DNA from: JAWKWA01 sp041397765
GTDB taxonomy: Bacteria > Pseudomonadota > Alphaproteobacteria > Rhizobiales > Hyphomicrobiaceae
Assembly (NCBI GenBank): GCA_041397765.1
Contig: JAWKWA010000028.1
Location: forward strand, 1-47,228
Direction of reading: 5' to 3'
Length of the DNA: 47,228 nt
Positions 20,031 through 28,192 of the stretch are shown here, piece by piece; the first letter of the stretch is position 1; each line of letters opens with the position of its first letter. The notes under the pieces are model-generated. The model was not told the DNA's origin. It did no database searches and saw only the letters and a program-made list of their open reading frames with translations. The translations under genes were made by a program, and so were the position numbers.

Positions 20031-22055
20031 ATGGGCATCAATCTTCAGCTTCCGAACCTGACCGAGCTGAAGCCGCGGATCACCGTGATCGGCGTCGGCG
20101 GCGCCGGCGGCAACGCGATCAACAACATGATCGCCACCGGCATCTCCGGGGTCGACTTCGTCGTCGCCAACACCGATGCCCAGGCCCTCGCCGGCTCGAG
20201 CGCCGAGCATCGCATCCAGCTCGGCGTCAACCTGACCGAGGGCCTCGGCGCCGGCTCCAAGCCCGAGATCGGCGAGGCCGCCGCCGAGGAGGCGATGGAC
20301 GAGATCCGCGCCCAGATCTCCGGCTCGCACATGGTCTTCGTCGCCGCCGGCATGGGTGGCGGCACCGGCACCGGCGCGGCGAGCGTGATCGCCCGGGCGG
20401 CCCGCGATTTCGGCATCCTGACCGTCGCCGTGGTGACCAAGCCCTTCCATTTCGAGGGCAACCGGCGCATGCGCATCGCCGAGGCCGGCATCGCCGAGCT
20501 GGCACGCAACGTCGACACGCTCATCGTCATCCCGAACCAGAACCTCTTCCGCATCGCCAACGAGAAGACCTCCTTCGCCGATGCCTTCCGTCTCGCCGAC
20601 CAGGTTCTGCATTCCGGCATCGCCTGCATCACCGATCTGATCGTGCGCGAAGGGCTGATCAATCTCGACTTCGCCGATGTCCGCACCGTGATGGCGGGCA
20701 TGGGCAGCGCCATGATGGGCACCGGCGAGGCGGCAGGAGAGCGCCGCGCCATCGAGGCGGCCGAGCTCGCCATCCTCAATCCGCTGCTCGACGACGTATC
20801 GCTGCGCGGCGCCAAGGGCCTCCTGATCTCGATCTCCGGCAGTCGCGAGATGACCTTGTACGAGGTCGACGAGGCCGCCAGCCGCATCCGCTCCGAGGTC
20901 GATGCCGACGCCAACATCATCGTCGGCGCCACCTTCGACGAGACCCTCGGCGAGAAGGTCCGGGTCTCGATCGTCGCCTCCGGCCTGTCGGAAGCGGCCG
21001 GCGCCCACCTGCCCTCCGCCGCCCCCTCCACCGAGCGCGGCGCGGCTCGTCACGAGCACAGAGGCCACATGCACGAGCGGTCCGGGCAAGCGGAGCGCCC
21101 CGCGCCCCACCTGGCCGACGCCGCGCACCGCCGCGATGGCGGCGCCATGCCCGCCGCCCGCGACGGCGAAGCGGCGCGCGGCCTCTCCGCCGGCCATGGA
21201 GCCGCCACTGGCCATGCGCCGTTGGCGCGTCCGGGCATCGCCGTTCAGGCCGGCTCGCGCAGCGAGCCCGCCACCGACGACGGCACTCTCACGCGCCGCC
21301 TGAGCGAAGCGCTTGCTCCCGGCGGCACCGGCTCCGCGGCGTCCGAGACGCAGCGCCGTCTCCGTGACGAGCCCGCGCTCGATCTCGGCGGCGTCGCCCT
21401 CGGCGGCAAAGGCCGCGACGACGACCGCCGGCCCCAGCAGGACGACAGCGAGAAGTCCGAGCGCGCCGGCAAGCCCGCCGAGACCTCGCCCCGCCGAGCC
21501 GGCGAAACGGCGGACGACGGCCGCCAGGAGCGCGTGTGGCAGGGCCCCGGCGATGTCGTCATCGAGCTCGGCCCGCCCCAGCTCGGCCTCGGCCGCCGCC
21601 CCGGCGCCGAACCGGCCGAGGCGGCAGCGAGCCCCGCCGAGACCCCGGCCACCGATCCCGGCTTCACGCCGCGACCGCCGATGCCCGTCGACCGACCGGT
21701 CCGCCGCATCCCGGAGGTTCAGGATTTCCCGACCGTCGGCCAGCGCGAATACCTTGCCAAGCGCGGGCCGGTGCCCGAGCCCACGGCGGCCGCCGCTGTG
21801 GAAAAGCGTCGCCAGGGCTTGTTTGCCCGCCTGACTGGCCGCGGGCGTGATTCGCTCGAGTCGCAGGATATTTCATCAGCTAGCGGATCATCTGCCGGCC
21901 CCGGCGGACCGCACACCGCTGGCGAACCCGACCGCACCGCACGCGCCGCAGGACAACACACCGCTCCGGCCGACCGCGCCGAGCGCCCCGGCGAGGCCAC
22001 GGACGCCACCTCCAGGCCGGCATTCCCCTACGGAACGACCGCCAGAACGCGTTGA
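20031..22055 (+). CDS. ftsZ: cell division GTPase FtsZ with a very long C-terminal tail
   Basis: 674 aa. The tubulin-like GTPase domain (about 1-320) has GVGGAGGNAINNM, the G-box GGGTGTGAASV and the T7 loop NLDFADVRTVM. The start MGINLQLPNLTELKP at 20031 is typical; the upstream in-frame Met at 19959 adds an unlikely extension. Beyond residue 320 lies an unusually long (~350 aa) Pro/Ala/Arg-rich linker with VQDFPTVGQREY near residue 565, as in Hyphomicrobiales. The canonical C-terminal peptide (IPAFLRRQ type) that binds FtsA is not in frame; the end reads RPAFPYGTTARTR. Shifting one base after PAF would read LRNDRQNA, so a terminal frame error is possible. Confidence 0.95.
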   Translation: MGINLQLPNLTELKPRITVIGVGGAGGNAINNMIATGISGVDFVVANTDAQALAGSSAEHRIQLGVNLTEGLGAGSKPEIGEAAAEEAMDEIRAQISGSHMVFVAAGMGGGTGTGAASVIARAARDFGILTVAVVTKPFHFEGNRRMRIAEAGIAELARNVDTLIVIPNQNLFRIANEKTSFADAFRLADQVLHSGIACITDLIVREGLINLDFADVRTVMAGMGSAMMGTGEAAGERRAIEAAELAILNPLLDDVSLRGAKGLLISISGSREMTLYEVDEAASRIRSEVDADANIIVGATFDETLGEKVRVSIVASGLSEAAGAHLPSAAPSTERGAARHEHRGHMHERSGQAERPAPHLADAAHRRDGGAMPAARDGEAARGLSAGHGAATGHAPLARPGIAVQAGSRSEPATDDGTLTRRLSEALAPGGTGSAASETQRRLRDEPALDLGGVALGGKGRDDDRRPQQDDSEKSERAGKPAETSPRRAGETADDGRQERVWQGPGDVVIELGPPQLGLGRRPGAEPAEAAASPAETPATDPGFTPRPPMPVDRPVRRIPEVQDFPTVGQREYLAKRGPVPEPTAAAAVEKRRQGLFARLTGRGRDSLESQDISSASGSSAGPGGPHTAGEPDRTARAAGQHTAPADRAERPGEATDATSRPAFPYGTTARTR

Positions 22056-22226
22056 AACAATTAAGTTTTATTTCGGGCCTTGCCAGCCTTCGGCTATCCG
22101 GCACACCATGCCGGTGATCCGCAGGGAGGGCTTGCTGCGCCGCAGCGAATCTGATCTCGAAAGGACCGCCCGGCCGATTGGAGGCAGCCTCGCGGGGATC
22201 GGTAACAGAATGTAAGAAACCGTGAT

Positions 22227-22255
22227 TTGTCCTGCGTCGCAGCCGGGGTTTATCG
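22227..22255 (+). promoter_or_regulatory. lpxC promoter candidate
   Basis: TTGTCC (22227-22232), 17-nt spacer, TTATCG (22250-22255) in the 347-nt ftsZ-lpxC gap. It is a moderate sigma-70-like match 148 nt before lpxC. Nothing else gene-like is seen in the gap. Confidence 0.35.
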
Positions 22256-22402
22256 TCAGGCTCAGGGTAAACGGGTGGAGCCCGTCAGGTGGCGCGGCGG
22301 TGTTGAAAACCGCTGAAGAACCGCCGAAGGGCTCTGATGGGGAGTGTGCTCCGACAGCGTCTCCAGGTTGGAGCTTTTGGGGATTGAGGGGACCTTCTGA
22401 GG

Positions 22403-23353
22403 ATGGCGAAACGCTTCATCGGAGCGCGTCAGACCACGATCGCGGATGAGATCGTCCTGACTGGCATCGGCGTCCACAGCGGCGCCCCGGTTTCGATCAC
22501 GCTACACCCCGCCGAGGCCGATACCGGCATCCGCTTCCTGATCGCCAAGGGCGACGAGATCGTCGCCGACATTCCCGCAGATTTCCGCGCCGTCACCAAT
22601 GTCACGCTCTGCACGGTTCTGGGCGACGGCAATGGCGCCAATGTGGCGACCGTCGAGCACCTGCTGGCCGCCCTGCGTGGCCTGTGCGTCGACAATGTCT
22701 ATGTCGAGATCGACAGCGCCGAAGTGCCGATCATGGACGGCAGCGCCGCCCCCTTCGTCGCCGCGATCGACGATTGTGGCATCGTCGAACTCGATGCTCC
22801 CCGTCGCTTCGTCAAGGTGCTGAAGCCGATTCGGGTCGAGGACGGCGGTTGCTGGGGCGAACTGCTGCCCCATTCCGGTTTCTTCCTCGATGTCGAGATC
22901 GATTTCGAGATCGAGGTGATCGGCCGCCAGCGCATGAGTGTCGAGCTGTCGCCCGGCGTTTTCCGTGCCGAGCTTGCCCGCGCCCGCACATTCGGCTTCA
23001 TGTCCGACGTCGAGAAGCTCTGGGCCGCCGGCCGTGCCCTTGGCGCCTCTCTCGACAACACCGTCGTCCTCGGCGACGACCGCGTCATCAATCCCGAAGG
23101 CCTGCGTTTCGCCAACGAGTTCGTCCGCCACAAGACGCTCGATGCGGTCGGCGACCTCGCCCTCTCCGGCGCTCCGCTCCTTGCCGCCTACCGCTCCAAG
23201 CGCGGCGGTCACCGCCTCAATGCCATGGTCCTGCAGGCACTCTTTGCCGATCGGACCGCCTGGACCCTCGTCGATGCCCCGCGCATCCGCGAGATCGGTC
23301 GTGGCGACGTGGCATTCGGCGCCGTCGCCAACTTCGCCGCCGATCGCACCTGA
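22403..23353 (+). CDS. lpxC: UDP-3-O-acyl-N-acetylglucosamine deacetylase LpxC
   Basis: 316 aa zinc enzyme for the committed step of lipid A synthesis in the cytoplasm. The Zn ligands are seen as His in TVEHLLAAL and His/Asp in HKTLDAVGDLAL; the catalytic His lies in RGGHRLNAM. IMDGSAAPFV is the conserved substrate-side motif. Its position after ftsZ is standard in proteobacteria. The ATG is preceded by GAGGGGA. Confidence 0.97.
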   Translation: MAKRFIGARQTTIADEIVLTGIGVHSGAPVSITLHPAEADTGIRFLIAKGDEIVADIPADFRAVTNVTLCTVLGDGNGANVATVEHLLAALRGLCVDNVYVEIDSAEVPIMDGSAAPFVAAIDDCGIVELDAPRRFVKVLKPIRVEDGGCWGELLPHSGFFLDVEIDFEIEVIGRQRMSVELSPGVFRAELARARTFGFMSDVEKLWAAGRALGASLDNTVVLGDDRVINPEGLRFANEFVRHKTLDAVGDLALSGAPLLAAYRSKRGGHRLNAMVLQALFADRTAWTLVDAPRIREIGRGDVAFGAVANFAADRT

Positions 23354-23628
23354 AGCCGCCACCGCGGCCCCCGTGCACAGCACCGGCCCCTTTGCATGGC
23401 GCTACCGCCGGTCTTGGCGAGCGCGCGCGCCTCGCAACCCCAAAACCAACGCGAACGGGGCGACCGGTCCGATCCCGGGCCAACCAGCCGATCCCAGCTC
23501 TACGGATCCCACACGGTGCTGCCGTCGTCGCCAGCGCGCCCACGACCGCCCCTCTCGCGCTTTCCCGCGTCATGCCACCGAAGATCGCGCCCGAATGGCG
23601 CAATGCCGCATAGAATCACCATATTTTG

Positions 23629-23656
23629 TTGCTCAGTTTCGCTGGGGCATTCTATG
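23629..23656 (+). promoter_or_regulatory. bamD promoter candidate
   Basis: TTGCTC (23629-23634), 16-nt spacer, TCTATG (23651-23656), 96 nt before the bamD ATG and inside an AT-richer patch. The remaining ~270 nt after lpxC show no gene. Confidence 0.35.
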
Positions 23657-23751
23657 TAGGCAGGCTGAAGCGCATGCCTTGGGGACGTCGCCATCGAGCA
23701 CTGCGGGCTCCCACTGATGGAATCCGTTGCGCTGGCGGGAGGGGCAGATCA

Positions 23752-24717
23752 ATGAACGTCGAGAGATCCGCTGTGCCGGGTAAATCGCATCACCGCTCCG
23801 CGTTCTCGGGCCGAGGCGCGGCCGCATTGCGCCCACTCGCTTTCGCCTTCGTCGCTCTGCTCGCCGTCCTGCCGCTCGCCGGTTGCGCCTCGATGTTCGG
23901 CGGCGGCGAATCGACCGCGACCATCGACAATCCCGACCCGCCCGACGTCATGTTTGCCAATGCCGACGCATTGCTGAACGCCGGCAGCTACGAGGAGGCG
24001 GCCAAGAAGTTCGAGGACGTCGAGCGCTTCTATCCCTTCTCGAACGATCCCTCCAAACCCTACGCCCGCAAGGCCCTCGCCCTTGCCGCCTACGCCTATT
24101 ACAAAGCGACGGACTACGACAACGCGATCGCCGCCGGGCGCCGCTACACCACGATGCATGCCGGCACCGAGGATGCCGCCCTCGCCCATCACGTCGTCGC
24201 CATGTCCTATTTCGACCAGATGCAGGATCCCGCGCGCGACCAGACCAACACGCGCCGCGCCATGGAGGAGTTCCGCACCCTCCTCCGCCTCTACCCGACC
24301 AGCGCCTACTCCCAGCAGGACGCCAACCGCCTGCGCATCTGCGAGGACAGCATCGCTGCTTCGGAGATGTCGATCGGCCGCTACTACCAGAAGAAGCGCA
24401 ATTTCATCGCCGCCATCAACCGCTTCAAGACCGTCGTGACCGAGTATCAGCGCACCGCCCAGGTCGAGGAGGCGCTGTTCCGCCTGACCGAGTCCTATCT
24501 GGCGCTCGGCATCGAGCCTGAGGCGCAGTCGGCAGCCGCCATTCTCGGTCACAACTTCCCGAACTCGCACTGGTACAAGGACGCCTACGCACTCCTGAAG
24601 GGCGGCGGCCTCAGCCCCGAATCGAAGCCCGGTTCGGCGATCGCTGAAGCCTGGAGCACGGCCGTCGCCAGCGTATCCGGCCTCAATCCGTTCGGCTCCT
24701 CGACCTCGGCCGAATAG
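23752..24717 (+). CDS. bamD: outer membrane assembly lipoprotein BamD (ComL/YfiO)
   Basis: 321 aa. BamD is the essential lipoprotein of the BAM complex that inserts beta-barrels into the outer membrane. A signal peptide ends in the lipobox LAGC with Cys45 as the lipidated residue. TPR units follow: ALLNAGSYEEAAKKFEDVE, YYKATDYDNAI, MEEFRTLLRLYP and YYQKKRNFIAAINRFKTVV. The ATG at 23752 follows GGGAGGGGC. The C-terminal ~40 residues are low-complexity. recN and ligA, often next in alphaproteobacteria, are absent here. Confidence 0.95.
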   Translation: MNVERSAVPGKSHHRSAFSGRGAAALRPLAFAFVALLAVLPLAGCASMFGGGESTATIDNPDPPDVMFANADALLNAGSYEEAAKKFEDVERFYPFSNDPSKPYARKALALAAYAYYKATDYDNAIAAGRRYTTMHAGTEDAALAHHVVAMSYFDQMQDPARDQTNTRRAMEEFRTLLRLYPTSAYSQQDANRLRICEDSIAASEMSIGRYYQKKRNFIAAINRFKTVVTEYQRTAQVEEALFRLTESYLALGIEPEAQSAAAILGHNFPNSHWYKDAYALLKGGGLSPESKPGSAIAEAWSTAVASVSGLNPFGSSTSAE

Positions 24718-24892
24718 CTCGCCCGCGCGCCGCCCAACTCCTGGAGGCGGCTTTGTCCTTGCCGCTCGCACGGAGCTGCGGGATCACGTTCGGCGTCCCT
24801 GATCGGCTCCTCGTATCAGCGGTACCAAGGCGCTTCTCCTCGCCCGGCACGTCTGCGGACCTGCCGCCGCCGTCACGAAGGACGTCATCCCG

Positions 24893-26110
24893 ATGACCGA
24901 TCTCTCCCGCGACCCCGTCGCCCTCACCGCCGCCCTCGTCCGCTGCGAGAGCGTGACGCCTGCCGAGGCCGGCGCCCTGACGCTGCTCGCCGGGCTACTC
25001 GCCCCGGCCGGCTTCGACTGCCGCCGCCTCGTCATGACCGAGCCGGGCTTCCCCGACGTCGACAATCTCTATGCGCGGATCGGCAGCGGCCATCCCCATC
25101 TCTGCTTTGCCGGCCACACCGATGTCGTTCCGGCCGGCGACATCGCCGCCTGGACGCATGGCCCCTTCTCCGGCGACATCGCCGAGGGTTTCGTCTGGGG
25201 CCGCGGCACGGTCGACATGAAGGGCAACATCGCCGCTTTCCTCGTCGCCGCCCTCGACTGGCTGCGCCGACCGGGCAATGCCGCCCGCGGCTCGATCAGC
25301 TTCCTGATCACCGGCGACGAGGAGGCCGATGCCGTCAACGGCACCATCAAGGTGCTCGACTGGATGGCCCGGAACGGCGAGACGCCCGACCATTGCATCG
25401 TCGGCGAGCCCTCGTGCTCGGAGAAGCTCGGCGACACGCTGCGCATCGGCCGGCGCGGCAGCCTCGGCGCGCGGCTCGTCGTCAATGGCCGCCAGGGCCA
25501 TGTCGGCTACGCCCACCTCGCCAACAATCCGGTCCGCGGCTTCGTCAAGGTCGCCTCGGCCCTGTGGGAGCAGCCGATCGACGAGGGCACACCCCATTTC
25601 GTGCCCTCCAATCTCGAGATCGTCTCCGTCGACGTCGACAACCCGGTCTACAATGTCGTTCCGGCCCACATCGAGGCCAAGATGAACGTCCGCTACAACA
25701 GCCTGCACACCGGCGCGGATATCCGCCGCTGGCTGGAGGAGACGGCGGCACGCGCCCTCGAGGGCACCGGGCTCGCCCACGAGTGGACATTCTCGGCCGG
25801 CAATGCCGAATCCTTCGTCACCGAGCCGGGTCCGCTCGTCGACATGATCGCCGCCATTCTCGAGGCCGAAACCGGACACCCGCCGATCCTCTCGACCGCC
25901 GGCGGCACATCGGACGCCCGCTTCGTCAAGGACTACTGCCAGGTCGTCGAGCTCGGCCTCGTCAGCAAGGGCATCCACGCCGTCGACGAGAAGGTCCCCG
26001 TCGAGGACCTGAAGCGCCTGACCGCCATCTATGGCCGCGTCATCGAGAGCTATTTTTCGACCTTCGCCCCCGAGCGATCGCCGCCCCTCGGCAGAGCCGC
26101 CCCTCAATAG
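24893..26110 (+). CDS. dapE: succinyl-diaminopimelate desuccinylase DapE
   Basis: 405 aa M20 metallohydrolase producing L,L-diaminopimelate for lysine and the peptidoglycan made by the upstream Mur genes. Metal and catalytic motifs are CFAGHTDVVPAGD, GRGTVDMKG (bridging Asp), TGDEEADA (catalytic Glu) and VGEPS. The STAGGTSDARF motif fits DapE rather than ArgE. The 3' end overlaps the convergent truA by 7 nt. The 175-nt gap to bamD contains no gene I recognise. Confidence 0.95.
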   Translation: MTDLSRDPVALTAALVRCESVTPAEAGALTLLAGLLAPAGFDCRRLVMTEPGFPDVDNLYARIGSGHPHLCFAGHTDVVPAGDIAAWTHGPFSGDIAEGFVWGRGTVDMKGNIAAFLVAALDWLRRPGNAARGSISFLITGDEEADAVNGTIKVLDWMARNGETPDHCIVGEPSCSEKLGDTLRIGRRGSLGARLVVNGRQGHVGYAHLANNPVRGFVKVASALWEQPIDEGTPHFVPSNLEIVSVDVDNPVYNVVPAHIEAKMNVRYNSLHTGADIRRWLEETAARALEGTGLAHEWTFSAGNAESFVTEPGPLVDMIAAILEAETGHPPILSTAGGTSDARFVKDYCQVVELGLVSKGIHAVDEKVPVEDLKRLTAIYGRVIESYFSTFAPERSPPLGRAAPQ

Positions 26111-26847
26111 TCCACCCGCACCAGATAGAGCCCGTCCGGCGGCGCGATCGGGCCACAGCGCGCCCGATCGCGAGCAACGAGTGCCGCCTCGAGGTCGTCC
26201 GACGTCCAGCGGCCCTCGCCGACCAGCTTCAGCGAGCCGACCATCGAGCGCACCTGATTGTGCATGAACGAGCGCGCGCTGACCTCGATGGCGATCTCCT
26301 CGCCCGACCGCGTCACGTCGAGCCTGTCGAGCGTCTTGACCGGCGATTTCGCCTGGCAGGCCGCCGACCGGAAGGTCGTGAAATCATGCCGGCCGAGCAG
26401 TCGCTTCGCCGCCGCGTCCATCGCCTCGGCATCGAGCGGCCTCACCACATGCCATGCCCGTCCCGCGAGCAGCGCCAGCGGCGCCCGCCGGTTGACGACC
26501 AGATAGCGGTAGTGCCGCGCCTTGGCCTGGAAGCGGGCCTCGAAATCCACCGTCACCGGCTCGGCCGCCAGCACCGCCACCGCCGCCCCGGCGAGCTTCA
26601 GATGGGCGTTCATGGCATCGCGCACCACATCGGCCCGCCAGTCCCGCTGCAGGTCGATATGCCCCACCTGGCCGCGCGCATGCACGCCCGCATCGGTGCG
26701 GCCGGCGCCATGCACCACCACCCTCTCGCCGGAAAAGCCTGTGACGGCCGCCTCCAGTGCCTCCTGCACCGAACGACCGTTCAACTGCGACTGCCAGCCG
26801 ACGAAGGGCCGACCGTCATATTCGATGGTGAGCTTGTAGCGGGGCAT
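26104..26847 (-). CDS. truA: tRNA pseudouridine(38-40) synthase TruA
   Basis: 247 aa. TruA makes pseudouridine at positions 38-40 of the tRNA anticodon stem. The catalytic Asp lies in AGRTDAGVHARGQV. MPRYKLTIEYDG is the family N-terminus, so I start at the ATG at 26847 rather than at 26901. FMHNQVRSMVGSL is the conserved C-terminal motif. It is convergent with dapE. In many Hyphomicrobiales fmt and def lie upstream; here the upstream side is a 240-nt spacer with a tRNA gene. Confidence 0.95.
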   Translation of the reverse strand: MPRYKLTIEYDGRPFVGWQSQLNGRSVQEALEAAVTGFSGERVVVHGAGRTDAGVHARGQVGHIDLQRDWRADVVRDAMNAHLKLAGAAVAVLAAEPVTVDFEARFQAKARHYRYLVVNRRAPLALLAGRAWHVVRPLDAEAMDAAAKRLLGRHDFTTFRSAACQAKSPVKTLDRLDVTRSGEEIAIEVSARSFMHNQVRSMVGSLKLVGEGRWTSDDLEAALVARDRARCGPIAPPDGLYLVRVDY

Positions 26848-26995
26848 GGCGGCGACGATCGGATGATGGCTGGGGACGATGAAGCATAGCCCGCCTGTCA
26901 AGTGAGCACTCGCGACGCCGTGGCCCGATGGGGCGAACTCCCGGGACGGAGGATTGGCCCCTGCAAATTGCGCGTGGCCCGCCCGCGATCAGCCG

Positions 26996-27023
26996 TTGCC
27001 CTCCTCCCCCGACCTCGCTATAA
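26996..27023 (+). promoter_or_regulatory. promoter of tRNA-Pro
   Basis: TTGCCC (26996-27001), 16-nt spacer, CTATAA (27018-27023), about 65 nt before the tRNA. This is a typical strong stable-RNA type arrangement. Confidence 0.5.
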
Positions 27024-27088
27024 GACCGCCTGCGGCCGCCCGAGCCGCACACCCGCCGTTCGCGCGCGGGCCCATTTCCAAGCCATGG

Positions 27089-27165
27089 CGGAGTGTAGCG
27101 CAGCCTGGTAGCGCACCTGCTTCGGGAGCAGGGGGTCGCAAGTTCGAATCTTGCCACTCCGACCA
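27089..27165 (+). tRNA. tRNA-Pro (anticodon CGG)
   Basis: 77 nt including an encoded CCA. The acceptor CGGAGTG pairs with CACTCCG. The D-arm is GCGCAGCCTGGTAGCGC, the anticodon stem is CCTGC/GCAGG with loop TTCGGGA (anticodon CGG, reading CCG), and the T-arm contains GTTCGAAT. It marks the switch from core chromosome to the DGR and catabolic region on its right, and tRNA 3' ends are common integration sites. Confidence 0.97.
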
Positions 27166-27179
27166 ATAAAATCCGTACC

Positions 27180-27340
27180 TTAGATACTCCGCCGCAAGAT
27201 CGCGATCTCCACAGGGGACGCATAGGGACCATTCCCGGCAGCTTGGCCATCAGGAAACCCCGATCGGCTCCGCTGTTCATGCGCTTTCGCCCAGCCGCCC
27301 ATCAGCCGCCCGACCTCGTCGACCATGCGGGCGGCGTGCG
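27180..27340 (-). pseudogene. out-of-frame C-terminal helix of avd
   Basis: In the frame shifted from avd the DNA reads MTHAARMVDEVGRLMGGWAK and on to a TAA at 27180-27182. This matches the last helix of Avd proteins (consensus close to HAAR-DEIGRMLGGW). It shows that avd was once full-length and was interrupted at about 27341-27370 by roughly 26 extra nucleotides. Confidence 0.7.
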
Positions 27341-27646
27341 TCATGCCGGAGGCATGCCAGCAAGGGACGCGCGCGGGCTGTCAAGGTGGCGCTGCTCGTG
27401 GGCGATCCGGAAGAAGAAGCGCAACCTCTCGAGGCCGAGATTGGCCTTCGCGAGATGGCCGCGCCGCTCGCGCGTATAGGTCGCCTCGATCAGGCATTCG
27501 AGAACGTCGAGCGCAGTCGACTGGATCCGGTCGCCGAGCAGGAACTTCTGCGATCGCGGGAACTTCTCGACGGCCGGCACCAGCCACAGCAGGAATTGCC
27601 GGTGCGCTTCGAGAGCCGGCCCTGTGCGGCGGGCGTTGTCGGTCAT
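27341..27646 (-). CDS. avd: DGR accessory variability determinant Avd-like four-helix protein, C-terminus displaced to another frame
   Basis: 101 aa as read. Avd is the small basic four-helix-bundle protein that forms a barrel and binds the reverse transcriptase and template RNA in DGRs. Family features seen: LVPAVEKFPRSQKFLLGDRI, ALDVLECLIEATY, then RRGHLAKANLGLERLRFFFRIAHEQRHLDS. The expected last helix is not in this frame but continues at 27180-27340 as HAARMVDEVGRLMGGWAKAHE. The break contains a palindrome, CATGCC-GGA-GGCATG (27342-27356), related to the TR insertions. The start has a GAGGGGCAAGG site. Whether it is functional is doubtful unless the break is a sequence error. Confidence 0.8.
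   Translation of the reverse strand: MTDNARRTGPALEAHRQFLLWLVPAVEKFPRSQKFLLGDRIQSTALDVLECLIEATYTRERRGHLAKANLGLERLRFFFRIAHEQRHLDSPRASLAGMPPA
27342..27356. repeat. palindromic mini-element copy 3 (in avd)
   Basis: CATGCC, loop GGA, GGCATG: a perfect 6-bp stem. Its minus-strand context GCTGGCATGCCTCCGGC is similar to the two TR insertions. It sits exactly where the avd frame is lost. Confidence 0.65.
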
Positions 27647-27897
27647 GCCTTGCCCCTCGTCGATGAAGCACGCGGCGCCTGTCGGAGCTCATGTGTCTCC
27701 CAGGACAGGCGCCGCGCTGGTTTCGGGCGCCCAACTCGACGCGGACCCCGGCCGCGATCATCATGATCGACCCTGGACGAAATATGCTCACCCGGCAGGT
27801 CCATGAACCCACCGGCTCTGGCGGAAATCGTGCTCGCCAAACGGAAGCCGTTGTTCCTGTTACGGTTGTCCGGTTGGTTCCTGTTGCGGTTCTTCGT

Positions 27898-27922
27898 GCT
27901 GGAAGCACGCCTTCGGCGTGAT
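27898..27922. repeat. palindromic mini-element copy 1 (TR insertion, 25 nt)
   Basis: This segment is in the TR but not in the VR. With flanks it makes two overlapping, mutually exclusive hairpins: CGTGCT-GGA-AGCACG (27895-27909) and CACGCC-TTC-GGCGTG (27906-27920), which share CACG. It is similar along its length to copy 2. Confidence 0.8.
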
Positions 27923-27949
27923 GCGGAGGTTCTGTGGATTGTTGTTCTT

Positions 27950-27978
27950 CGCGCTGAAAGCGCGCGCCTCCGGCACGA
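27950..27978. repeat. palindromic mini-element copy 2 (TR insertion, 29 nt)
   Basis: The second TR-only segment. It begins with the perfect hairpin CGCGCT-GAA-AGCGCG (27950-27964). Compared with copy 1 the stem changes T to C and A to G at paired positions, so pairing is kept. Both copies follow TTCTT on the plus strand, suggesting a shared insertion context or a segmental duplication. Confidence 0.8.
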
Positions 27979-28114
27979 CGAGCCGCCGCGAAGGACGCGG
28001 GAAACGAGATCGATCAGGTCCCGGGGCGCCGCGACGGCAGCGAGCCCAGGCAACCGGCAGCGAACATGACCGCTATCCGCCGGCTGGCGCCATCATGCGC
28101 CGATTCCGTAGCGA

Positions 28115-28135
28115 CCAGGGCGCTTCGCGCCCTGG
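28115..28135. other. hairpin 3' of the VR gene (possible cruciform or structured element)
   Basis: CCAGGGCGC, loop TTC, GCGCCCTGG: a perfect 9-bp stem, 79 nt beyond the 3' end of the VR on the minus strand. Known DGR targets often have a hairpin/cruciform shortly downstream of the VR that aids homing, though usually closer. The absence of a U-tract argues against a terminator. It may instead be another member of the local palindrome family. The other 160 nt between TR and the target stop hold no gene. Confidence 0.45.
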
Positions 28136-28192
28136 ACCCACACCTTTCTGCTGCGGCCCGGTGAAACCGAAGTGCCTCAGGACGTAACGAGG

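Larger units (their letters stand above)
27833..28006 (-). other. DGR template repeat (TR)
   Basis: 174 nt aligning end to end with the VR at 28215-28340 on the same (minus) strand. Without two insertions (29 and 25 nt) and a 6-nt deletion of one AGGAAC unit, the two match in length. About 24 substitutions fall on TR adenines, in codons such as AAC to GTC, AGC, GGC, CTC and TTC; only one other (CGT versus CCT) is not on an adenine, apart from two bases at an insertion border. AAC-rich codons are the known DGR design. The 3' ends share GGCTTCCGTTTGGCGAG and then differ (C in TR, G in VR), as expected for IMH* and IMH. It is non-coding: the open frame through it is the shadow of the template. 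Confidence 0.93.

Noticed and set aside
26816..27280. 154-codon minus-strand frame over tRNA-Pro and the truA 5' end
   Set aside because: Antisense to a clear tRNA; the VARFELATPCSRSRC-type peptide is the usual artefact of translating a tRNA complement.
27643..28053. 136-codon minus-strand open frame across the TR reading SRVLRGGSS then NRNRNNGFRLAS
   Set aside because: It resembles the target C-terminus only because it is the template repeat; there is no start or domain upstream, so it is not a gene.
28115..28135. Intrinsic terminator for the DGR target gene
   Set aside because: The stem is strong but neither side has a U-tract, so it is listed as a structural element instead.
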